Shown piece after piece: positions 1-4,511 of a stretch of 5,369 bases of DNA; position 1 is the stretch's first letter, and every line of letters begins with the position of its first letter. Made by a program: the position numbers and the translations under genes. The notes beneath the pieces were generated by a model, which ran no database searches, was not told where the DNA came from, and saw nothing but the letters and a program-made list of their open reading frames with translations. The stretch is from Desulfuromusa sp. (GTDB taxonomy: Bacteria > Desulfobacterota > Desulfuromonadia > Desulfuromonadales > Geopsychrobacteraceae), in the NCBI GenBank assembly GCA_030590745.1, contig JAUVCS010000080.1, forward strand, positions 1-5,369. The letters run 5' to 3'.

Positions 1-199
1 AGCAGGTCCGGTGAATAATTTTGATGACGCATTAAACAGCGACACCGAAGCCTTCGGCCGCTATTTCCGCAGCATGCTCGATCAGGGAATCAACCTGGCA
101 CCGGCACAGTTTGAAGCCGGATTTATGAGTATCGCCCACTCAAAAGAAGATCTGGACAAAACAATTGCAGCAGTTGAGAAGGCTTTAACCGCTGTTTGA
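1..199 (+). CDS. hemL: Glutamate-1-semialdehyde 2,1-aminomutase, C-terminal end (5' partial)
   Basis: This is the last ~65 residues of HemL, the PLP-dependent aminomutase that converts glutamate-1-semialdehyde to 5-aminolevulinate in the C5 pathway of tetrapyrrole synthesis (cytoplasm). The first full codon is at position 2 and the reading frame is open to the window edge, so the start lies upstream. A GTG at 11 is internal and not a real start. The tail carries the family's conserved C-terminal block, seen here as YFRSMLDQGINLAP then QFEAGFMSIAHS then EDLDKTI, which matches what I know of GSA aminomutases. The PLP lysine and the rest of the catalytic domain are outside the window. The stop is TGA at 197-199. 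The gene converges on the mltG operon. Family assignment rests on this short but characteristic tail. Other class-III aminotransferases have a different C-terminus. Confidence 0.88.
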   Translation, partial: AGPVNNFDDALNSDTEAFGRYFRSMLDQGINLAPAQFEAGFMSIAHSKEDLDKTIAAVEKALTAV

Positions 200-245
200 C
201 GGGCAATTTAACCGAGAGCTGGAGAAAAACGCAGGGCTCGCAGAG

Positions 246-275
246 AAAACCAAGGGGAAATTGATTTCTGGTTTT
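246..275 (+). repeat. Inverted repeat downstream of hemL, possible weak terminator
   Basis: The arms AAAACCA (246-252) and TGGTTTT (269-275) are perfectly complementary. Inside them is a second pair, GAAAT (257-261) and ATTTC (264-268). The result is an interrupted hairpin 47 bp after the hemL stop. The 3' arm ends in TTTT but there is no further U-tract, so termination is only a possibility. Confidence 0.35.
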
Positions 276-451
276 GAACTGCCCAACCCGTGTGACGCAG
301 CCAGAATGGAACAGTTGATTTGAGAAGAAGAGCGGCAAATGTTTGAAGGCGTAGCCTGAGTTTTTGCCGATCCTCAAAACAGCTGTGGAACGGAGGGAAC
401 CTGCCGTCGCCGAAGGCTATGGCGGGCAAGGAGGTCGGGCACCTTTTTCTG

Positions 452-482
452 CATACTCTTTTGTGGTGTACAAAAGAGTATG
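452..482. repeat. Perfect 13-bp inverted repeat (hairpin)
   Basis: The arm CATACTCTTTTGT (452-464) is exactly complementary to ACAAAAGAGTATG (470-482), with the 5-nt loop GGTGT. A perfect 13-bp stem with a minimal loop is unlikely by chance in 5 kb. It lies between convergent genes and has no following T-run on either strand. It is therefore either an intergenic repeat element or a transcript 3'-end structure rather than a textbook terminator. Confidence 0.75.
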
Positions 483-489
483 GCGACAA

Positions 490-507
490 GCGGGGGCGCA
501 ACCCCGC
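490..507. repeat. Short GC-rich hairpin GCGGGG-N6-CCCCGC
   Basis: A 6-bp all-G/C stem (490-495 with 502-507) encloses the loop GCGCAA. It follows the 13-bp inverted repeat by 7 bp and appears to belong to the same structured element. Confidence 0.5.
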
Positions 508-530
508 GACCTTGAAGTTGTTAACCCGCT

Positions 531-565
531 ATCTGGGGCCACGTAACAAGTACATTCCCCCAGAT
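531..565 (-). repeat. Inverted repeat ATCTGGGG-N19-CCCCAGAT just after mltG
   Basis: The arms at 531-538 and 558-565 are perfectly complementary over 8 bp. The nearer arm lies 18 bp past the mltG stop codon (TAG at 584-586, minus strand). The long loop and absent U-tract make it a weak terminator candidate. It could instead be the edge of the neighbouring repeat element. Confidence 0.4.
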
Positions 566-583
566 TGCTCCCTTTAGCTTTAC

Positions 584-1594
584 CTATTTCTTCCTGTTCC
601 GCCGTCGCTGAGCCAGATACTCCCTTACTGCAGCATTATGTTCCTTCAGGGTTTTTGAAAAACGGTGACCACCATCCCCGGTCGCGACAAAATAGAGGTA
701 TTTTGTCTGTGCCGGATTGACGGCGGCGTGGAGAGCGGCCAGACCCGGGCTGGCAATCGGGCCGGGGGGGAGCCCCCGATTAAGATAAGTATTATAGAGA
801 GATGGAGTTTTCAAATGCTTGCGGGTAAGATTGCCGTCAAAATTTTTGATCCCATAAATAACTGTTGGGTCTGTCTGTAACGGAATACGCCGTTTGAGCC
901 GGTTATGAAAAACTGACGAAATCAGCGGCATCTCTTCGACAATCCCGGTCTCTTTTTCGATAATTGAAGCGAGAGTGACCCACTGATGAAAACCGAGGCC
1001 CAGATCCTTTGCATTTTTCTTCAACTCCTCACTGATATGGCTGCGAAGCTGCCCAACCATCATCTTCAACAGCGCTTTTTCACCAACACCGGGGGCAAAC
1101 AGATAAGTTTCGGGGAACAGATACCCTTCCAGACTAGCGGCATCTATCTTCAGTGAATGGATAAAATCGGCGTTGTATGCCAATTGCAACAGCCTGTCCC
1201 GACGACCAAACCCTTTTTCCTCAATCCGATCAACAATCTGCTGCAGGGTGAATCCTTCGGGAATGGTCAAACTGACCTTCTCAACATCCCCCGCAACCAG
1301 ACGGGCAAGAATTTCTTCGGGAGTGGCAGAACCGCTGAACTGATAATGACCCGCTTGAATCCGGTCACTCTGCTGGTTCCAGCGAGCCAGTAATTTAATT
1401 CCCAAAGAGCTGCGGATCACCCCCTTTTCCTGCAGATCGAGGGCAACTTTATTCAATCCAGTTCCGGGCTGAACCTGCAGTTGGACAGAATTTTCCAGGG
1501 TCAGAGGGGAAAAAAGCAGGGCATAAGAGATAAAAGCAATAATGGGAGAAAATAAAATAGTCGGAATAACAAACCAGACAGTAAAGTTACGCAT
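584..1594 (-). CDS. mltG: Endolytic murein transglycosylase MltG (YceG-like)
   Basis: MltG is an inner-membrane lytic transglycosylase that cleaves nascent glycan strands and sets peptidoglycan chain length. The product has one N-terminal transmembrane segment (about residues 8-30 from the TTG noted below), a LysM-like region (about 40-110), then the YceG/MltG catalytic domain to the end. Visible family motifs are FPETYLF, then ASIIEKETG with the expected catalytic Glu (E217 counted from the TTG), then LQTDPTVIYG, YNTYLNRGLPPGPIASPG, and YLYFVATGDGGHRFS followed by HN. Length (336-340) matches the family. The frame extends to a TTG at 1606 that overlaps the plsY stop by 4 bp but has no ribosome binding site. 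I prefer the ATG at 1594, 8 bp past the plsY stop, though its own SD is also weak; translational coupling to plsY is likely. The tail is strongly basic (RRRNRKK). It is the last gene of the scaffold-plsY-mltG unit and converges on hemL. Confidence 0.95.
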   Translation of the reverse strand: MRNFTVWFVIPTILFSPIIAFISYALLFSPLTLENSVQLQVQPGTGLNKVALDLQEKGVIRSSLGIKLLARWNQQSDRIQAGHYQFSGSATPEEILARLVAGDVEKVSLTIPEGFTLQQIVDRIEEKGFGRRDRLLQLAYNADFIHSLKIDAASLEGYLFPETYLFAPGVGEKALLKMMVGQLRSHISEELKKNAKDLGLGFHQWVTLASIIEKETGIVEEMPLISSVFHNRLKRRIPLQTDPTVIYGIKNFDGNLTRKHLKTPSLYNTYLNRGLPPGPIASPGLAALHAAVNPAQTKYLYFVATGDGGHRFSKTLKEHNAAVREYLAQRRRNRKK

Positions 1595-1602
1595 AACAGC
1601 TT

Positions 1603-2190
1603 TCAAAGATTAAATTTGTTTTCGGTTCCACGACGCAGCAGTTCAATATTCCCCTTATGCCGCCAGATTACAATACCGGCAATAACCAGTGTCGCAAAAA
1701 ACAGTGGCATGGATCTTTCAAAGATAAAGACCAATGGAGGAATGGATGCTGCAGAGGAAATTGAAGCAAGCGAAATATAGCGCCATTTCCAGAGAATCAA
1801 CACAAAGACCAGCAGAATACACAGAACTGACAGGGGGGATAAAACCAGAAAGATTCCCAGCGCGGTCGCAACCCCTTTGCCCCCCTTGAAGCCCAGATAA
1901 ACCGGGTAGCAATGACCAATAAATGCCGCCAGAGCAACCAGTGCAACTCCGGTTGCAGGAAGATTAAAAGTCTGTTGTGCCAACAGCGTTGGGACGGCCC
2001 CTTTCAGACAATCACCAATCAGGGTGATCACCCCAAGTTTACGTCCGGCAACCCGGTAGACATTTGTCGCCCCGATATTTCCACTCCCGGCGTTGCGGAT
2101 ATCTTCCCCACCGGTCAGGCGGGTCAAAATAACTCCGGTCGGAATCGCACCAATTAAATATGCAGCAAGAACTAAGAAAAAAAGAGTCAT
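1603..2190 (-). CDS. plsY: Acyl-phosphate:glycerol-3-phosphate acyltransferase PlsY
   Basis: PlsY is a polytopic inner-membrane enzyme that transfers an acyl chain from acyl-phosphate (made by PlsX) to glycerol-3-phosphate, giving lysophosphatidic acid, the first committed step of phospholipid synthesis. The 195-residue product has the family's usual length and hydrophobic segments at about 2-22, 53-70, 80-98, 110-135 and 150-175. The three conserved cytoplasmic motifs are present: SGNIGATN (36-43), GHCYPVYLGFKGGKGVAT (92-109, with the glycine-rich phosphate loop) and WRHKGNIELLRRGTENK (176-192). The ATG at 2190 has an AGAGGA ribosome binding site 9 nt upstream, inside the last codons of the scaffold gene. 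Only 4 bp separate the two genes, so translation is probably coupled. Its end overlaps or abuts mltG. Confidence 0.96.
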   Translation of the reverse strand: MTLFFLVLAAYLIGAIPTGVILTRLTGGEDIRNAGSGNIGATNVYRVAGRKLGVITLIGDCLKGAVPTLLAQQTFNLPATGVALVALAAFIGHCYPVYLGFKGGKGVATALGIFLVLSPLSVLCILLVFVLILWKWRYISLASISSAASIPPLVFIFERSMPLFFATLVIAGIVIWRHKGNIELLRRGTENKFNL

Positions 2191-2194
2191 GAAA

Positions 2195-2581
2195 CTATGT
2201 CCTCTTCAATGCGGATTTACGATACTCGTTGATCGCTCCGCGTAAAGCACTCGCGGCAAGGTTCGAACAGTGATGTTTCTCTTCTGGCAACCCTCCCAGC
2301 GCTTCCGCAATGGAATCGTCAGTGATTTTCAATGCGTCATTAAGAGTTTTCCCCATGGCCATTTCGCTGGCGATAGAAGAGGTTGCAACAGCAGCGCCAC
2401 AGCCATAAATTTTATATTTAATATCGACGATCTTATCTTTTTTAATTTTCAGAGACATCAGCAGAGTATCTCCACAACTGGGGTCACCAACTTGAATAAT
2501 AACCGAGGGCTCCTCGATAATGCCGATATTACGGGGGTTATTAAAATGATCCATTACTTTTTTATTGTACACGCTACCCAT
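2195..2581 (-). CDS. IscU/NifU-N type iron-sulfur cluster assembly scaffold protein
   Basis: This is a stand-alone scaffold on which a cysteine desulfurase assembles [2Fe-2S] or [4Fe-4S] clusters for transfer to apoproteins in the cytoplasm. The 128-residue product is a single NifU_N domain. All cluster ligands are present: GDPSCGD (C36, D38), YGCGAAVATSS (C61) and HHCSNLAA (C105), spaced as in E. coli IscU. The segment before the last Cys reads LPEEK (98-102) rather than the LPPVK that HscA recognises in IscU, so HscA/HscB-type release is doubtful; GGLPxxKxHCSNLAA resembles the scaffolds of anaerobes. No iscS, iscR, hscA or fdx is seen beside it. Two starts are possible: ATG at 2581 (given here) or GTG at 2572. 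The GTG has the better-placed ribosome binding site and gives the typical MY(N/S)xKVMDHF start. It heads a cotranscribed unit with plsY and mltG. I give no symbol because iscU and nifU cannot be separated from sequence alone. Confidence 0.93.
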   Translation of the reverse strand: MGSVYNKKVMDHFNNPRNIGIIEEPSVIIQVGDPSCGDTLLMSLKIKKDKIVDIKYKIYGCGAAVATSSIASEMAMGKTLNDALKITDDSIAEALGGLPEEKHHCSNLAASALRGAINEYRKSALKRT

Positions 2582-2585
2582 CCTT
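2581..2585 (-). promoter_or_regulatory. Ribosome binding site favouring a GTG start (2572) for the scaffold gene
   Basis: On the minus strand AAGGA (2585 to 2581) precedes the GTG at 2572-2570 by 8 nt (TGGGTAGC), near the optimal spacing. The same AAGG runs directly into the ATG at 2581, too close to serve it. The next candidate for that ATG, GGAG, is 11 nt upstream. The GTG start would shorten the protein by three residues. Confidence 0.5.
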
Positions 2586-2650
2586 TTCTTTGCTCCGTTG
2601 AGCTATGGCTAATTTCCAGACAGTGTTCAGCGGCTTAAAGGTCGAGGGCA

Positions 2651-2679
2651 AACCTAATATTACCTTAGGAGGCTGTCAA
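2651..2679 (-). promoter_or_regulatory. Candidate sigma70 promoter of the scaffold-plsY-mltG operon
   Basis: A perfect -35 box TTGACA (2679 to 2674) is followed after 17 bp by TAGGTT (2656 to 2651), a weak -10 that keeps the conserved T1, A2 and T6. The predicted transcript would start near 2644 and have a leader of about 60 nt before the scaffold gene. The site lies just beyond the terminator of the upstream small gene, as expected for an independent promoter. The weak -10 overlaps the right arm of a palindrome, which suggests regulated use. Confidence 0.5.
2653..2669. promoter_or_regulatory. Palindrome CCTAA-N7-TTAGG, candidate operator of the scaffold operon
   Basis: CCTAA (2653-2657) and TTAGG (2665-2669) form a perfect inverted repeat with a 7-nt spacer; the core also holds the palindrome TAATATTA (2656-2663 region read as TAATATTA). 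It sits between and over the -35 and -10 elements. The CC-x-x-A-N7-T-x-x-GG pattern resembles the type-2 IscR (Rrf2 family) layout, and IscR-type control of scaffold genes is well established. The match is only suggestive because the A/T flanks typical of those sites are incomplete. Confidence 0.4.
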
Positions 2680-2697
2680 CCTGCTGGGGTAAAACGC

Positions 2698-2723
2698 AAA
2701 AAAGCAGCCTGAGCCGGCTGCTT
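2698..2723 (-). terminator. Intrinsic terminator of the small membrane-protein gene
   Basis: Read on the minus strand, the 8-bp stem AAGCAGCC / GGCTGCTT (2723-2716 with 2709-2702, loop GGCTCA) is followed directly by six T's (2703 to 2698) and a second TTTT shortly after. This is a good Rho-independent terminator. It lies 47 bp past the TAG stop of the 52-codon gene and before the scaffold operon promoter, so the small gene is its own transcription unit. Confidence 0.82.
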
Positions 2724-2769
2724 AGTAAGCTTAAAATTCTCCTCCGTTGGACTAGAACTGTGTTGTCAG

Positions 2770-2928
2770 CTATGCCCCCCAACGGGAAATAAGATGAAAT
2801 TTTTCTTCTGTTTCCAACCAGTCAGCATTGATAATATGTCGTTTACTCTCATGCCGCTCCAGGGAGAAAAGCCCCAGCAGCATCAGCGAAAAAATAATTC
2901 CAAGTCCAATCAATACAATGTAGGTCAT
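2770..2928 (-). CDS. Small single-pass membrane protein, 52 residues, unknown function
   Basis: I do not recognise this protein. It begins MTYIVLIGLG and ends with TAG at 2772-2770. Residues 4-22 are an uninterrupted hydrophobic helix (I, V, L, G, F, S, M). A charged segment follows, with E24, R25, E27, K29 and R30, and then a polar tail with WLETEEKF at 37-44. The basic residues after the helix predict, by the positive-inside rule, an N-out/C-in protein with a cytoplasmic tail of about 28 residues. Evidence that it is real: AAGGAGG placed 5 nt before the ATG, a plausible promoter, an intrinsic terminator just after the stop, and divergent placement from a LysR-type regulator. It does not match CydX, KdpF or other small subunits I know. 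Overlapping frames on this strand are longer but lack a ribosome binding site and run into the regulator's promoter and first codons. Confidence 0.75.
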   Translation of the reverse strand: MTYIVLIGLGIIFSLMLLGLFSLERHESKRHIINADWLETEEKFHLISRWGA

Positions 2929-2933
2929 AATGG

Positions 2934-2940
2934 CCTCCTT
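2934..2940 (-). promoter_or_regulatory. Strong Shine-Dalgarno AAGGAGG of the small membrane-protein gene
   Basis: A full 7-base match to the anti-SD complement (2940 to 2934) with the 5-nt spacer CCATT before ATG 2928. It is the strongest ribosome binding site in the window and the main reason to call this short frame a gene. Confidence 0.85.
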
Positions 2941-2963
2941 CTTGAATATGTTTGTGTCTTGGG

Positions 2964-2992
2964 TTGAATACTAGATCGACGTAGTGTATAAG
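2964..2992 (+). promoter_or_regulatory. Candidate promoter of the LysR-type regulator gene
   Basis: TTGAAT (2964-2969, 4 of 6) and TATAAG (2987-2992, 5 of 6) are separated by 17 bp. The transcript would start near 2999 and have a leader of about 33 nt. Its -35 overlaps the -10 of the opposite promoter and its -10 touches that promoter's -35, so the two polymerase sites are mutually exclusive. Confidence 0.5.
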
Positions 2993-2996
2993 TAAA
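2968..2996 (-). promoter_or_regulatory. Candidate promoter of the small membrane-protein gene
   Basis: On the minus strand TTTACT (2996 to 2991, -35, 4 of 6) and TAGTAT (2973 to 2968, -10, 4 of 6) are separated by exactly 17 bp. Transcription would start near 2961, giving a leader of about 33 nt that contains the strong ribosome binding site. It occupies nearly the same bases as the opposite promoter of the LysR gene. Confidence 0.45.
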
Positions 2997-3014
2997 ATCA
3001 TTCTTTCTACACTA
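2968..3014. promoter_or_regulatory. Candidate LysR-type operator: ATACTA / TAGTGTA / TACACTA half-sites
   Basis: TAGTGTA (2982-2988) and TACACTA (3008-3014) are a perfect 7-bp inverted repeat with a 19-bp spacer. ATACTA (2968-2973) is a third related half-site facing TAGTGTAT. LysR-type proteins bind as tetramers to pairs of such sites in the shared region between their own gene and a divergent target. The arrangement would let the regulator cover both promoters. Assignment to this regulator is inferred from position. Confidence 0.45.
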
Positions 3015-3031
3015 TAGGATAAGTTAAACTT

Positions 3032-3985
3032 ATGCTTCCAGACTTCAATCGCCTCAAGGTTTTTTATCACATCTACTCGCTCAACAGCATTGTCGCAGCA
3101 GCAAACGAATTACATCTGTCGCAACCCGCAATCAGCCAGCAACTACAAAAACTGGAGGGGGAGCTGAAAGTTCCTCTGTTCACCCGGTTGCACAAAAAAC
3201 TGGTTCCAACAGCTGCCGGAGAGCGATTATTCAGCCTGGTCGAACCCTTTATTGAAAAGCTTCAGGATGAAATTCCCTATATCCGTCAACCTCTGGATCG
3301 ACCGGCAGGAATGCTGCGAATCGGAGCACCCCGGGAGTTTGGCAAGGAATATCTACCCCGCTTTTGCCATGAATTTCGTCTGCTGTACCCCGATGTGATG
3401 TTCAAATTAAAGTTTAAAGAATCGATCCCACTGTTGACCATGATCAGAGAGGGTATCCTGGATTATGCGTTGGTTGATGTCTATTTCAAGCAGGGAGAAC
3501 TCCCCAGTTTTTCAGATATTTTCAGCGTTGCTCCGTTACTTAAAGAGGAGATGATCCTGGTTTGTTCACAGGATTATTACCAACAGAATATTGCCGGAGA
3601 CCATTCGTTTAAAAATCTGCTGAGTAAAGAGTATATTACCGATGAGGATGACCCTTCGACTCTCAGCTTATGGTTCAAACATAACTTTCATAAAACCGCC
3701 GAAAATCTCAATATCGTCATGACTCTCGACAGTCACGAAGCCCTGATCTCGGCACTCAAATTGGGGATGGGATTAGGGGTGGCAACAGCCCACTTGGTCT
3801 GGGAGGAGATTCAACGGGGCGAAGTTGTCCCGATAACAACTCTGCGGACAAACATGGTAAATATGATTTCACTGGTGCAGCTGCAGGATAAAGTTCCAAC
3901 CCTGACAGAAAAAACGTTTCGGGATTTTATGATTGCCCGGATGCAGAAAACTGAAATTTTGAAGCGGTTTCAATATACAGAATAA
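3032..3985 (+). CDS. LysR-type transcriptional regulator
   Basis: This is a 317-residue DNA-binding regulator of normal LysR length. The N-terminal winged helix-turn-helix (about 4-63) shows the family signature AANELHLSQPAISQQLQKLE followed by LFTR and TAAGERL. A linker helix (about 64-90) leads to the periplasmic-binding-protein-like effector domain (about 92-300), opening with GMLRIGAP. The typical late motif ALKLGMGLGVATAHLV then RGEVVPI is present at about 241-268. The ligand cannot be told from sequence. The ATG at 3032 starts at the usual distance before the HTH; the ribosome binding site is weak (AGGA about 12 nt upstream). It is divergent from the 52-residue membrane protein and shares a 103-bp control region with it, so that gene is the first candidate target, along with autoregulation. 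It ends in tandem stops (TAA TAA), and the next gene follows after 27 bp. Confidence 0.95.
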   Translation: MLPDFNRLKVFYHIYSLNSIVAAANELHLSQPAISQQLQKLEGELKVPLFTRLHKKLVPTAAGERLFSLVEPFIEKLQDEIPYIRQPLDRPAGMLRIGAPREFGKEYLPRFCHEFRLLYPDVMFKLKFKESIPLLTMIREGILDYALVDVYFKQGELPSFSDIFSVAPLLKEEMILVCSQDYYQQNIAGDHSFKNLLSKEYITDEDDPSTLSLWFKHNFHKTAENLNIVMTLDSHEALISALKLGMGLGVATAHLVWEEIQRGEVVPITTLRTNMVNMISLVQLQDKVPTLTEKTFRDFMIARMQKTEILKRFQYTE

Positions 3986-4000
3986 TAAAGGACAACGCTG

Positions 4001-4005
4001 AAAGG
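4001..4005 (+). promoter_or_regulatory. Ribosome binding site AAAGG of the Cys-rich protein gene
   Basis: AAAGG lies 7 nt before ATG 4013 and supports that start. No promoter-like pair is evident in the 27-bp gap, so the gene is probably cotranscribed with the LysR gene. Confidence 0.55.
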
Positions 4006-4012
4006 TCATACG

Positions 4013-4456
4013 ATGACGATTCCAATAACTAATCTTGATTTTTGTAGTGAGCCGGTCAATCTGCATTGCCCGGTCTGTGGAGAGATGATCTTTTCCTCGG
4101 GAGTTCAGCAGAAAAGTTGTCCCCACGTTATTTTTCTGGGAGATTCGGCAAGGGGAAGCTGGTCCTGGCCGCAGCAACAATATCTGCAGGAGTTCCGGCA
4201 ACGACTCCAAGAAAACTACGAAGAAGCAAGTAAAAATGGATTTTACGGGACACTGGAAGAGTATACTGAAACCCTTAAAGTTGCTAAATGTGCCACCATT
4301 GCCGCCGCTGTCATCTCCAGAAAATCAGCCGTCATGCTTTCAATTTCCACTTCTGATATTGGTTGCGGCGGGATGTACAACGGAACAATCTACGCAGCTT
4401 TTGATTTTCTGGTAGGAACCAGCACTTGTTCGATCCTCTCAGACCAGCGTCAGTAA
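4013..4456 (+). CDS. Conserved-looking hypothetical protein with a CxxC...CxH cluster
   Basis: I do not recognise this 147-residue protein. Near its N-terminus it has C19-P-V-C22-G, then C36-P-H38. This C-x2-C-x13-C-x-H arrangement is typical of a small zinc ribbon or knuckle. The middle (about 54-90) is charged and predicted helical (QEFRQRLQENYEEAS). The C-terminal half (about 93-140) is hydrophobic and small-residue rich, with further cysteines at 93, 118 and 139 and the segment SDIGCGGMYNG. It has no signal peptide and probably no true membrane helix, so a cytoplasmic location is likely. It follows the LysR gene by 27 bp in the same direction, which suggests one transcript and related function. 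Codon character is like its neighbours. Metal binding is inferred from Cys/His spacing only. Confidence 0.75.
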   Translation: MTIPITNLDFCSEPVNLHCPVCGEMIFSSGVQQKSCPHVIFLGDSARGSWSWPQQQYLQEFRQRLQENYEEASKNGFYGTLEEYTETLKVAKCATIAAAVISRKSAVMLSISTSDIGCGGMYNGTIYAAFDFLVGTSTCSILSDQRQ

Positions 4457-4511
4457 CAGGGGACAAATCACCGTAAAGATCCAGAAGATGACCAGGATAT
4501 TAGCTATGAGA

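Larger units (their letters stand above)
200..583. repeat. Non-coding convergent intergenic region with stacked inverted repeats, probable dispersed repeat remnant
   Basis: This 384-bp gap lies between the ends of two convergent genes (hemL and mltG). Open frames on both strands are short, overlap one another and have no recognisable protein character or good ribosome binding site, so I see no gene. What is visible is structure. A 9-nt phased CGCAG repeat with GAGAAAA(A)C copies lies at 222-250, and inverted repeats lie at 246-275, 452-482, 490-507 and 531-565. Similar CGCAGAG-rich stretches and hairpins of this kind recur after genes in related genomes, as far as I remember. I therefore infer a decayed copy of a dispersed intergenic repeat that may also serve to end transcription from both sides. 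No copy number can be established from a single window. Confidence 0.45.

Noticed and set aside
364..546. 60-codon open frame (+) and overlapping 97-codon frame on the minus strand in the hemL-mltG gap
   Set aside because: Both run through the palindromic element, have no ribosome binding site and show no protein-like composition. They look like read-through of a repeat.
2270..2638. 122-codon plus-strand frame opposite the scaffold gene
   Set aside because: It is antisense to a clear NifU_N domain with intact ligands, has no start signals and has no family character.
2849..3070. 73-codon minus-strand frame overlapping the LysR start and the small gene
   Set aside because: It would need to begin inside the LysR coding sequence and cross both promoters. 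The in-register 52-codon frame has the strong SD and membrane helix, so this one is a shadow.
3869..4210. 113-codon minus-strand frame across the LysR/hypothetical junction
   Set aside because: It is antisense to the end of the LysR gene and the start of the Cys-rich gene, with no ribosome binding site.
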